From the NCBI GenBank assembly GCA_903813345.2, contig CAIIXF020000008.1:15794822-15858821 (forward strand): DNA of 64,000 bases, written 5' to 3'. Source of the DNA: Owenia fusiformis (Eukaryota; Annelida; Polychaeta; Sabellida; Oweniidae). Positions 41,601-54,390 of this stretch are shown here, piece by piece. Below the pieces are notes generated by a model. It had not been told where the DNA came from. It worked only from the letters and a program-made list of their open reading frames with translations, and made no database searches. The stretch's first letter is position 1; the number at the start of each line of letters is the position of its first letter. The translations under genes and the position numbers were made by a program.

Positions 41601-44600
41601 TAATAATAAACTAAGACATGTCAATTTGTCTCAGCCACGAGAAATAGAAAAATGCGATGAGCATCAGAATGGACAAAAATGGCGACAGGTCATCTGCGTG
41701 CAGAGTATAGTTATAAACTACGAAGACGACGCTCCTTTTCACGCGAGGCCAAAACCAAAACCAAAACGCCCCTTAAAACCATTGATTAGAATTTCAAACC
41801 TACCCTGTCTGATAAATCAATGATTGTGAGTCTCACACTACGGCTTTTCTTCAAACTTGTTCCATTAAAGGCTTCACATAGAAATACCTTTCAGTCAGTG
41901 CATTGCTTTAGCGTACAGAGTAGTGCAAAGAGTCCCTCGTTTTAGCGGCGTTTTGGTCCCTAATATATGAGAAAATGTAAATTTTCAGAGATTTCAACCA
42001 AACGCATAGATCTCGCCAGTTCTTTAAAATTCAAATTAATGGTTTTACCCATCGTGAGATATCACAGCCTTCTCTCAGTTTCCTTTCTAGAACTTCTTGT
42101 GCATTGCAGAGATGGTCTGAGTATCAGAATGGGTTTTACCGGGCATTTTGGTTTCGATTCGCCCCGGGGAGTTGGCCTTACGTGTCTTTAAGAAGCGAGG
42201 TCGAATGAATGCAAATGATAGGCCACAGGTGTATATGTATATATTTAAGCACAAATGGAAAGGGAGAATGACCGGGGAACGACCTAAGATGACCTTCCCA
42301 TCATCCTAGGGAAAAAACAGAGAAAAATAAAGCAAGAAAACATCAACGTGGACAAGACGTCATATGGGAAACAAACCTCATATGTCCCACAGTGTTATCT
42401 AACGTGCAAGAAAACAGAAAGCAGAAAGCAAAGCCATAAAACCATGGTCAGTTTTTGTTAAATTGTTTTTTAATACATTTTGGTTATAGGCTTCCTTCCA
42501 ACACTTCGCCAAGTGCAGAGGTTACATGGGTTCGGTCTAACGTAACGAAGCTTTCTTTTAAGAGACAAAGTCAAACATATGGGAGGGCTATTCCAACACC
42601 CAGCAATCTGTGCACTTCCATCAAATACTCACTCCTCTCATTATATATTTGATCATTCGTCGAATTCCTCATTCAATTCATCTAAGTCAGAAATCTCCAG
42701 GGTATGGGGAGTTTCAAACAATATAATACATCGTTGTCTAAATATATATTTTGACAGCTATCTCAAGTGCGCTTGCGTGCAAGGATTAACTGATCAACTA
42801 ATTTGCTTATCAAGGTTTTATTCCCTTGTCAAACGAGACCGATTAGGGCCAGTAATAAATACTTATTTCTTGACGTTAATCTATAAAAGGAAGTTCTCCC
42901 GCTGAGAAATATAGAGCCTACAGTAATGTCCTCAACTCCCAGATAAGGCCTATTCTGAGAGATACCATGGTCCAAGCTGTACCTTGTGTTTGTTCTCACG
43001 TGAGAAATTTTATGCTAGAATTTAACAAAATTAGCCAAACTTAAAATATATGATGTTAAATGTTGAATGTATAAATGTTAAATGTAGGACTGTGTTCTAC
43101 ATGCCTAGGGAAGTGTATGAATGAAATATAAACCCATTACCCACATCACGACTCATTCTCAAGTTCATGACATGTGCGACAGCATGTACAATACTCGGGG
43201 ATTCACTAACAAACATGTCCATAAATTCTACATTAAATGCTCACATTATAGCCTCCACAAAACCACAACATCCAGAATGTCATCACCTGCTCATCTTACT
43301 GCCAATGAACGAATAACAAATCAAATGCTACCATGCTATATCCAGATAAATTGATGACATCTATACTATTCATTATGACATCACGATAACTAGCTTTCAA
43401 AAAACCAATATAACTGGCAATAAAATAACCGAATTCGAGATACAGTATACGTCCGGAAAGGCCAAAGCATAGTATCTCCATATCTACCCAGATGAATTTC
43501 TGAAGAAATTGATATTTCCCTATATACGGTAAAATGAAGTTATTAATTACCATTGCCATTTTACAGAGATACACCAATCGTTCTGGATTTTTTTATGTTA
43601 ACCTTCAACAATATTCAAACATAGTTCGATTGATCCCACTTTTGACAAAGCATCTTCAACAAAGCCATCCTCTACCATCCAATCAATCAATGTCACTGTC
43701 AACTTTGTGAAAAGTAACTGTATTCAAACAAATAAGAATGAAACGTTATTTACAATGAAACATTGATTTAATTTTAAATGATATTTTTACATCGAGTACA
43801 TGTACTCCATTCTCAAAAACATGTTTTTTTGCTGACACAGCTGGGAAAATGCAAAAATTAACAATGTAAAAATACCAAAAACAATGTATTATTTACGTTT
43901 GTAGATATTGGTACAACATGCAGTATCACGGCCCCATAAGTTTATAAAATACCAATTAATGCCATCTTGCGTCGTGTTAATGCAGCCATATTTAAATTAA
44001 GTTGAGTTTTAAGAAAGATTGCATCTTTCGTTTCACACGTTTTATATTTTTTAATCATCACTAAAGTGCTATTTTTGTCGACTGTGCGGTTATGCAAGGG
44101 AAGTGTTTATTGTTCTTCATTCCAAGACACGCGAGTTATATCAGGAGCGCTTATACCATCTCAGATTTCATTAAATCAAACTTTGGAAACCCTTATTGAA
44201 GCACAAGCTTTATTGTCGATTAAATTAAGAGAAATCATTCTGTTTTTAAGGTTTTCAGTGACTTTATGCTTTACTTATCTAGAATTAGAAATCGTGAATG
44301 GAACGGAAGTTCAGTTGCCGGGTAAAGCCAAACATCCTCAAGCTAAGGCTGGAACTTTAGCAAATGCTAACAATACCGAAATGCGATCATCCAAACAATG
44401 GTTTACACAATATAACTTTCTAAAATGAAATGAAACTATTATCGATAATCACAATATCCCGAATCTCAAAGCTTTGCAGTGGCAGCATGCGAACCTTAAA
44501 AAAACACTCTCAAATATCTCGGTAAAGGGGAAAACACAAAGGACTTGTTTTTTCTTAGACAAACTTTAACTAAACGGGCATTGCATGTACAACTGTTGAT

Positions 44601-45487
44601 TTAATAATGCCCTCACTTTAGATCAGATCCTTCAAAGGTATTTACCACCAAGTTGCAGTTCAAGCTAAGTTAAACATGAATCAATACTAAACACTAGTTA
44701 TGTAAATGAATTGTTAATGGGGCTTTGTGTCTCATATGACAGACATTGTCACATCCAATTTGTTTTTTGAATTGTGTGTTTTATTATTCAAGCACTTTTC
44801 CTTAGCTGTGACATGTTTAGACATTAATAGCCAAATTCTTATATAGTGCAATAGGCAATTAACTAATCGATTAACATTTTTGCTTTTTGTGTGACGCTCC
44901 CAAGTGTATAAGCGTTTGTTGTATTTTCTCAGTCGAACAAACACTATATATGGAATAATCGAGGACAATCCTATTCGCGAATGTACGTACAGCGGTAATA
45001 TGAAAGGGAATGTTTACCAGGTATATCACTCGATACTATTGTAATTTTCCTCACGTTTCCATGGCAACAAATTATTGCTACAATACTTTACCATAAGCCA
45101 GTAATACGAGTATGACAATTGCTTATGTAGATATATACCATGATACTATTACATACCGGTGAATAACATCAGGAAATATAATTGATATTGAACAAATCTC
45201 ATCTCCAAATTGGTATTTATCCGAAGATTCCCGTTTCGAAATCGTATCCACCTGGCAGTCCCCGTATTTTCGTTTCTGTTTTTTCAATGTATTTGCATTG
45301 TTCAAAAAGATTAAAACATCTATTGAATCATTATCAGTTAAAGTAAGATATGGCGATTTTAATAATAGGGCGCTCAACTTGGTTATTAAACTTGATGTGT
45401 AATGGTAATGTACCAACTTTTTTGTTTAATTTGATAAAATATGACCTTGCTAGTCATATAGACACACTGTGACAGTGAACTTAGCCT

Positions 45488-45885
45488 TATATCATATGGT
45501 GATGTTAGTTATATAATGTGCTCAGTCTGGTTACTGAGGCTGATGTTATATGGCGATGTTAGTTATACAATGTGCTCAACCTGGCCATTGAGCCTGATGT
45601 GATATGGCGGTGTTAATTATACAATGTGCTCAATGTGGCCATTGAGCTTGATGTGATATGGTGATGGTAGTTATAACGTACTGAACTTGGCCGTTGAACA
45701 TGGTGAGGTACGGTGGTGTTAGATATAATGCATTCAACTTGTCCATTGCACTTGGTGAGATATGGCAATGTTAGTTATAATCCCCCACCTTGGCCGTTGA
45801 ACTTAATGTGGTATGGTGATGTTTGATATAATCCACTCAACATGACCATTGAACTTGATGTGATATGGCGATGCTAGTCAATTCT
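45488..45885 (+). repeat. ~60-bp degenerate tandem repeat
   Basis: About seven diverged copies sharing GATATGGCGATGTTAGTTAT and CTCAAC(T)TGGCCATTGA. Confidence 0.8.
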
Positions 45886-47149
45886 ATATACTAATATATG
45901 CAGCTTATACATTTTTAAAACGGAACTATTTAATAATCAATGAACTAAAGGCACTGATAAGCGACTATCTAATAATTCTAACCGTATAATCATGAAAAGA
46001 TGTATACATATGTATGCTGTAGCTACCTGAAAATAACGGTGTTAATAAGAATATTGGCGTAGATCTTCTCCAGGGTACTTCCAAATGGAAATCTGATTCA
46101 ACTCAATTATTTGTTTAAGCAGATAATCAAATACTTGCCCTGTTTATCAAAGATTTACATAATGGGAACTGCTAGACACCACGAAGAGGATGTTTTGATT
46201 ACATTTTCCTGAAAAATCATATTATGTAAAGTTTATTCATAAACACCATTCCACCAGAAAAAAGTTACTGTACATGTCCTGTATTCTACAAATTGTTTTT
46301 AGCATTGTTAAGCATATTCTATGTTCATGTATCTTGTGTGAACAATTCATTCGCGAGCTCTTGAAACTAAAGGATTTTATAGCTATTCTTAACTTCGACT
46401 CAATTTATTTTCTTACTCAACCAACCAACAACGCCTACATTACTTTATACTTTACTTTATGCTGCTATAATTCTAGCTGAGGTGACATTAATCGAAAACC
46501 CTGAAAAAATCTAGGCAAGTTTCTTTTGTTTTACAGTGCCATGTATAATTGAACATAAGAATGAATTAACAAAGATTAATAGACTACTTTAGGTTAACTT
46601 GATCTCGCATATCTGACTCTTGATCATATTTCTATTATAATATTACTCGTCAAACAATGTTCACTAATAGGCTCTGTTGACGAATGCAGAATGACTATTG
46701 GAATCATAACACTGATATCCGTTGTTTTGAACATAACAGGTTTGTTCTCCAGCCAATAATAGAGACAATTATTTCTATATTAACTCTCATCAACAGGAGG
46801 TTTTACTTTACATATACATGTATTGTACTAACGTGGCAATTCATTAACAATGTCAATGAAGACTATTCACCGAGAATCCTACACCTCTCATTGTTGGCAC
46901 TATACACGATGAAGTGATATTTTTCAACAGTTGGTGAAAATTGCATGATTTAACTATGTTGTTAAACACACTACAATTTTCTCTTTAAATTTTTCATGTA
47001 AATATCTGAGTTTGGCTTTACAAGATAAACACCCTGGACCCTGGTATGATTTAGCTAACAGATTTGGAATTGGACTAACAAATTACATGATATGTGATTT
47101 ATAGATTGAACCAGCTATTAAAGAGAGAATCAGATATAGCAAGCAGGCT

Positions 47150-47480
47150 AAACAAGAAATTGTTTCAATTTTAGAATATTTTTGGCTCATATCATTCTTT
47201 GTCATGTCTATTTTCTAAACATCACAAAAGTGCATACTTTATTCCAGGAAAACTAAAGATTTTTACAATAATGGATTATTTTTCTATAAGAATGGTTACC
47301 ATTCTTATTATTTAAGAGAATTTAAACATTTTTCACTCATTTTTGCACTTTCAATCATTAATAACTTCACCAATTTATAACATATTGTGAATCTTTTGTG
47401 AGATATTGTATTTGATATTGTAAGGAATAGATTGGTAGGTCAATTATACACGTTGTAATTTTGTCACCCCCTATAGATCA
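47150..47480 (+). mobile_element. Diverged relative of the large inverted-repeat arm
   Basis: Around 47230-47460 the blocks TTTATTCCAGGAAAACTAAA, CACTTTCAATCATTAATAAC and TATTGTATTTGATATTGTAA match 57020-57240 in order and orientation with perhaps a quarter of positions changed. Suggests that the arm contains an older dispersed element. Confidence 0.6.
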
Positions 47481-50036
47481 GATTCTGCCTTTAAGTATTA
47501 GTATATGGATATATTGCTTTGAAACTTGAATTATATGGTATGTAATTTGGCCATTGGTAAACCTTAAAATGGTACGCTCGCTAACTCTTGGCTTATGAGG
47601 TGATAGCTGCGAAACTAAAACTTCTGATTCCCTCTTTCTCTTGGTACATTATGACGTTTATCTTGGAACTAGACAAATACATTATGTACTATATTACACG
47701 ATTGGTCAGTTAGCGTTAGCTTAGGTGCATGGATTACCTTGATACGGATTCAGATATAAAGGTTGATGGATTAGATCAATTACTATAACAGAACAAAGAT
47801 AACGTAATGTGCGCGCCATATCAGAACTATAGATTTTTATAAATGTCCCAATCACTCACTTTTGTTCGTCAGGTGAATGGAGCTCCGGTGAAAATGATGG
47901 AATGATCTTGAACTGTGAACAATTTGACAATGGTGTCTCCTGATTGTCACAAAGCATGTGTTTCTAGCTATTAAGGTCATAATTTGTACCTTGCACCTGG
48001 TAGAATTCAATAAAGTAACATTTTTTCAAAAATTGTTTCGATTTCAGAATCTAAGGTCTATGAATAATTTTCAAATCCCCAGATTATACATCAATAACTG
48101 CATCAATTTCCACACTTCGTTTATCTTTTTGAGATATTGTATTTGGCACGGAATTGAATTCATTGATTGGGTGATTCGAATTGCTTACAATTTCGTCACA
48201 CTCGGCATGGCTGATTCTTACTTTTAAAACGACTGTGTCATACTACCATACCTAGACCATTCTAGACCATATGGCAGCCCTCATAATTCAGCCTCTTTCA
48301 GTTTGAGTACCGACTTAGATGGCTTGAGCAATAAAGAATTAATAATAGCATGGGGAGTTATCACACGGTTACCTTTATACTGATTATATTCAGCGCATGT
48401 CTCCCGAGGAAAAATGTTCTTCAATTTTGCTTAGTGAGGCTCATATTTCTCATAGACAGTTCACGGTAGACATTCAAATTCGTCCAGCCTTAAATCTGAT
48501 AGACTAAAATGATGTAAATTTGTGTTTGAGCTGCAAAGAGCGATATCTCTAGATCTCCTCAAATGACGTTCATTGAATAATATAATTTTATGCTACGGTT
48601 GGCATTGAAGCTTAATGAGTATTTCTTGTAAATGTTAAGTGCCTTTAGAAAACAATGTCTTATTTGTCTGCATCTAACAACTAAATCTAACAAAACCTTT
48701 AAAATTATTGTCCGAGTGCATTATTACATATATTACAAAGGCAGTATTATATAGTATACACTATTTGTATACATACTGGTTACCAAGGTTACATACACCA
48801 TGGGATTATACATCTAGGATATAGTTATTCTCTACGTGACTAAATGGCAACTTTTACATGGCGTACATAGGATGAAAACATTAATGAGCGAACTAATAAT
48901 GGAATGGAAACAAAAATGTCGCCAACACTTTCGAATCATTAATGAAGATTTAATGTCATATTGGCATGCATAATTGATACTTTTTCCTAAATTGTGTTCG
49001 TTTTACTTTTAAAGTCAATTCGTTCCTTGTCATTTCTTTTGCATGTTCTCAAAGTGTAAGTCTATATTTCAACTAATATTGATAAATCATTCACAATTAG
49101 CGAAATCTATAATGTTGAATGTTTATATTTGAAATAAAACGATAACAAGAGAAGGAAATAATCTGACATACATATGCGGGCATATATTATGTAGATATAC
49201 GTATTGCCCATGACGTATTTAATGTTTATTACCCAGAGAAATCACACTTTTTACATAGTTGTGGAAATAAGAAGTCCCAACTGCAATGAGGTCAAACGCT
49301 TGATGAAGTGCCTCTCTGACGAAACAATAGATTGGAAATTTATGATATTGCATCTTGATTCACAAGGTTTCAGTTGCTTCATATAATAGAAGTCGAATAT
49401 GTGATTTTGTTGAATTTGTCAGCATTGCCAAACAGACAAGCTCTCTCAAGTGATCTGAAAGGGATTTTTTGTTGCCAAACTTTTAAAGGGCTCCCTTTGA
49501 AATGTTATCTTTTTATTACATTGCTTGCAACAGTGTCACCACGTCTATTTCAGGTTCTACCTTTTAATGATACACCTCTTTTAGCTCGTCCCTAAAGCCT
49601 TGCAGTGCAATTTCTTCGTGTATCTACAAACAATTCTAATATACTGTAGTATTGCTCTTGACATATTGAATGTATGTATGCATACAAAGTTTGCCAATGT
49701 GGCGATAAGCTGATAAACTGCCGTAAATCGTAAGAATGTAATTAGTTTCACGGTCATCTGATCATGTCGCCCCTCAATCTCCAGTGTTTCATTCCAGGCA
49801 CTTAGAAAACAAGCAATTTATGTCATTCCTGAAATATAAAGGAGACTCCATTGTCGATGAGCTAGTACTTAGATATGACGTGTCCGTTCATTTGTTCCCA
49901 ATTAATATACGAGTTAAATATGAGAGCCAAATTAAGATTCCTCAATTCAACTAATAAACTAAAAGCCAATAAAGGAAAGCATTTTTATCAAAACAGGAAT
50001 GTAAAACACTAGAAATTGGAATAATTTCAGAATCCA

Positions 50037-50164
50037 AAATTTTTATGACAAACGGGACAGGTAGACCGGACAGACAGGCTCCGGACAGACAGGCTGGACA
50101 GACAGGCCGGACAGACAGACAGGCCGGACAGACAGACGGGCTGGACAGACAGACCGGACAGAGC
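50037..50164 (+). repeat. GGACAGACAGGCC microsatellite
   Basis: Irregular repetition of GGACAGACAG with GGCC/GGCT interruptions, adjacent to the following ~450-850-bp repeat block. Confidence 0.85.
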
Positions 50165-51607
50165 GATCGAAATTTGATTTGCTGATTCGGATTCCTGAGA
50201 AAATTCTACGGTTCTACCATTATTTAATAACTCACACGTTAAAACCTTTCTAACCTACTTTCTGGACACAATATCTCAAAATCGGTTCAGACACCATATC
50301 TCAAAAGTAGGTCAAAATTCCCTTTGACGGCAAAAAGCTAACACTATTAGCATACTATTTTCTATCTGTATACCAAATTTCGAGGAATATCATTAAAGTG
50401 TAGTGTCAGAATCATAAAAATAAGGAAAAACTACAGATTTCACCTAGATTTTGACCTAGGCCTTTTAGTGTCCAGATTTTGAAGCAAAGCAGATTTTCAG
50501 GTCCACTTCTATTGTAGGCTTTCATTAAGTTTGAAGCAAAGTAGATTTTGAGGTCCACTTCTATTGTAGGCTTTCATTAAGTTAACTGTGTCCAGGCTTT
50601 ATCTCGTATGTTTACAATTCATAATAATCTTCGGTCCCATATATTTAACATGGGAAACCTAATACCGATTTCACTGGCGGATTAGGGGGGGGGGGCTGGG
50701 GGCCCGCCCCCCCCCTTGGGTGGGCCCAGAAAAAAAAAATTGGGCCCAAAAAAAATTGTGGGCCAAAAAAGGCCTTCAGGCCCCAAAAAGTGGGCCTTTT
50801 TGGTCATTACTGGGCCTTTGAAGGCCTTATTTTATAATTATAGGCCAAATTTTGAAGAAAATGGGCCTCAAATTTCAAAATTTGGGCCCACTTTTGGGTT
50901 TTAGGGGCCCAAAATTTTTTTCCGCGCATGCGCGGACGTTTTTTTCTCTGACTTGAAATTTGGGCCCCCCCCCTTGTTGATTCCCAGATCCGCCCCTGGA
51001 TTTTTGTGATTTCGAAACCCCTTAACTTCTGAACCGTAAGTCGGATCAAAATTTGGTTTGCAAATTCGGATTCCTGAAAATGCTACCCTTATTTCAAACT
51101 CAAACTTTAAATTTGGAGAACTTTTTGTTTTGACCTACTTTCCGGACACCATATCTCAAAAATGGGTCAAAATACTTTGTTATGGCAAAAGGCTAACACT
51201 ATTAGCATACTCTTCGCTATATGTATACCAAATTTTGAAGAAAATTATTAAAGTGTAATGTCAGAATTGCAAAATAAGGAAAAACTATTTTGATCTAGAT
51301 TTTGACCTAGGCCATTTAGTGTCAAAATTTTGAAGCAAAGTAGATTTTGAGGCTAGCTTCTATTGTAAGCTCTTATTAAGTTGGTTGCATCGATGCTGTA
51401 TCTCGTGTTGTTACAATTTTCTCAAGTCCCATTGACTTAACATGGGATACAAAATAGCAATTTTTGAGATTTCAAAACGCCATAACTTCCGAACCGGAAG
51501 TCGGATCTGAATTTGGTTTGCAGATTCGGATTTCTGAAGAAATTTTACACAACTCATACGTTTAATTTGGAGAACTTTTTTGTTGTTACCTACTTTTCGG
51601 ACGCCAT
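50165..51607 (+). repeat. Three diverged copies of a dispersed repeat in tandem
   Basis: The blocks GATTCGGATTCCTGA, ACCTACTTTC(T/C)GGACAC, GGCTAACACTATTAGCATAC and TTTTGACCTAGGCC recur at about 50180, 51060 and 51520 (third copy truncated by the array at 51609). A 53-bp tandem duplication (GAAGCAAAG(C/T)AGATTTT...) lies at about 50480-50583. Confidence 0.8.
50671..50998 (+). mobile_element. hAT-like MITE with C/G-homopolymer ends
   Basis: Left end CACTGGCGGATTAGGGGG, right end CCCAGATCCGCCCCTG, i.e. inverted CAGGGGCGGAT-type termini. Flanked by GATTT on both sides. The related repeat copy at about 51455 shows the uninterrupted target (GATTTCAAAACGCC context). The interior is made of GGGCC(A/T)-rich short repeats. 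Confidence 0.7.
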
Positions 51608-51608
51608 A

Positions 51609-53170
51609 CCCAGCTAACAGTGACGTCCATGTAACGTCACTCATATGTAGTATATAAGTTCACTGGAGACGTTGTATATTTCCGTTATATAAACGTCAAA
51701 GCAACGTAAAATTGTGACATTCAGCAAAACGTCGGTGGATGGTTAAAAAATGACGTTGTAGTAATGTGTTAGTAAAGTTCGAAATTTGTGCTGGTGTGAA
51801 AAACGTAACAATGACGTTGAATTTTTACCAGTTTGGTTCATTTGCAACGTAATATAAACGGCAAAATTTAACGTTGTCGTAACGTTTTTTAAATGTGTAA
51901 AATATTTGTAAGTGCAGGAAACATTACAAAGACGTTGCAGTTCTCACCAAATTGTTTCATTTGCTACGTAATATAAACGGTAAAATTTGACGTTGTCGTA
52001 ACGTGTTTTAAATGTGAAAGATATTTGTAAGTGTAGAAAACGTTACAAAGACGTTGTGTTCTCACCAAATTTGGTACATTTGCTACGTAATGCAAACGGT
52101 AAAATTTGACGTTGTCGTAACGTGTTTTGAACGTGAAAGATATTTGTAAGTGTAGAAAACGTTACAAAGACGTTGCACTTCTCACCAAATTGTTTCATTT
52201 GCTACGTAATATAAACGGTAAAATTTGATGTTGTCGTAACGTGTTCTAAATGTGAAAGATATTTGTAAGTGTAAAAACGTTACAAAGACGTTGTGTTCTC
52301 ACCAAATTTGGTACATTTGCTACGTAATGTAAACGGTAAAATTTGACGTTGTCGTAACGTGTTTTAAATGTGAAAGATATTTGTAAGTGTAGAAAACGTT
52401 ACAAAGACGTTGCACTTCTCACCAAATTGTTTCATTTGCTACGTAATATAAACGGTAAAATTTGATGTCGTCGTAACGTGTTCTAAATGTGAAAGATATT
52501 TGTAAGTGTAAAAAAAACGTTACAAAGACGTTGCGTTCTCACCAAATTTGGTACATTTGCTACGTAATGTAAACGGTAAAATTTGACGTTGTCGTAACGT
52601 ACGTGTTTTAAATGTGAAAGATATTTGTAAGTGTAGAAAACGTTACAAAGACGTTGCAGTTCTCACCAAATTGTTTCATTTGCTACGTAATATAAACAGT
52701 AAAATTTGACGTTGTCGTAACGTGTTTTAAATGTGAAAGATAATTGTAAGTCTAGGAAACGTTACAAAGTCCTTGTTTTCCCACCAAATTGGTTCATTTG
52801 CAACGTAGTGAAAATGGCTAATTGTAACGTTGTCAAAACATGGTTTGAATGTGAAAAATATTTGTAATTGTAAAACACGTTACAAAGACGTCATTTTCTG
52901 ACCAAAATGGTTCATTTTCAACGTAGTGCAAACGGCAAACGTGTTTTCAATTGAAATGTAAAAAAATAATTGTAAGTGCAGGAAACGTTACAAAAAGACG
53001 CTATGTCCTCACGAAATTGGTTTATTTGCAACGTTGTCGAAACAGTTAATTTTGACGTTGACGAAACGGGTTTTAAACGTGAAAAATACATATAAGTGTA
53101 TGTGAAAAAGAACGTGACAAAGACGTTGTGGTCTCAACAAATTCGTTTAATTTGTGACGTGAAGTAAATG
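51609..53170 (+). repeat. ~118-bp AACGTT-rich satellite with A/B dimer structure
   Basis: It begins CCCAGCTAACA at 51609. Core units (marked by CTCACCAAA at 51943, 52061, 52181, 52298, 52418, 52538 and 52662) alternate between type A (CTCACCAAATTGTTTCATTT, TAATATAAACGG) and type B (CTCACCAAATTTGGTACATT, TAATGTAAACGG), giving a ~238-bp higher-order unit. Units decay towards both ends. Each has several ACGT motifs (AAACGTTACAAAGACGTTG, GACGTTGTCGTAACGTG). No coding. Confidence 0.9.
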
Positions 53171-53971
53171 TTAAATATATAACGAATATACATTTATGCC
53201 TCGAGTTGTGGTAACTTTAAATACTGATCGGTGGAGGCACAGGCATATGTTGGCTCACACAGATGAACTTAACGTGGTTTTAGTCCCTTTCAACAAGGGC
53301 GAGCGTTACAAACGGAAAGTACATCGTTCGCAAATTTGACGTATTTCTCGTTCGGCTTTTTATCGTATTCTGTTCTATCAACCAATAGAAATAGAGGAAT
53401 TCCCGCGTCGAAATCAACATGGAGGACAGTTCCAAGTTCCAAGATATTGCTGCTTAAAAGCAACTTGGGAGCCGTACTGCCAGCTTTCGAAGGTAAGAAT
53501 GATGCATGCATGTTACACAATCACCAAAGGTTAAAATGAAAGCATTCCATGGCCGGTACTTGCAGCGAGAACACAAATAATCTCATGTGAAAGTTGGGAT
53601 CGTTTCAATTTTCATAATTTTTGAAATGAACTTTTGAATATTCTAATATTTGAATCGATGTTATTGATTTTCAATTTCATCACGATTTTCAATCATAATT
53701 CCCGGTTCATAATTTTCGTTAGGTCAATTACAAGGGGTCCAGGGGTCAGTTAACCATCAGCGACTTTCAAGTCAGATCCGGTCCCTGGGATCTGGCGCAG
53801 AGGTGTTGATTGGATGGTGAAGTGTTTATGGCAAATGGTTTATGCAGTTATCTTAATCTTGATGGTGATCTCTGTTAGATCTACCTCTTTCAAAGAATAG
53901 ACATTGCACGGGAGCCAGTGATTGCCATCTTTAGCCTGATAGATAATCATGATGGCAGAAATACAGAAATA
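53171..53971 (+). other. CpG-richer single-copy-looking segment
   Basis: About 53290-53495 has more CpG than its surroundings and ends TTTCGAAG|GTAAGAATG, a good donor on the + strand. A 76-codon open frame runs on the minus strand across the same bases (53290-53520). Neither reading matches a family I recognise. Confidence 0.35.
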
Positions 53972-54240
53972 CACAAACATGGATCAGTTTCATATGCTTT
54001 AGAAAATGTACATGTTTGCGAACAAATAGTTCAGAAGACAATAGAATCGTCGATTTAATTCCTCACTTAAGTTACATAAACGGTTTTTCGAAAAACAGTT
54101 AAGATCTGCACTTTTAACCCGAACCGTTTGTGTAACTTAAGTGAGGAATTAAATCGATGATTCTGTTGTCTTCTGAGCTATGCCTATCTTTCGCAAACAT
54201 GTTCATTTTCTAAAACATATGATGCTGATACATGTTTGTG
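53972..54240 (+). mobile_element. Fold-back element with ~120-bp arms
   Basis: CACAAACATGGATCAG..., AGAAGACAATAGAATCGTCG, TTAATTCCTCACTTAAGTTA and AACGGTTTT are all mirrored in reverse-complement order to about 54240, with a ~30-bp spacer near 54093-54120. Confidence 0.8.
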
Positions 54241-54390
54241 AGAAAAAATGTTGTGGGGATTCTGCCTACAATGCATGAAATAAGGAAAAAAGAAAAATCG
54301 TACCTTCGACGTTCCGACATTTTGTTACCAAAACGAACCGTTTCGGTAACCAGTGTAATCGAGCAGATCACCAGTGAATAGATAGCATTT

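Noticed and set aside
44066-44428. 120-codon open frame in the K2P intron
   Set aside because: No motif, no splice context and composition like the surrounding AT-rich DNA.
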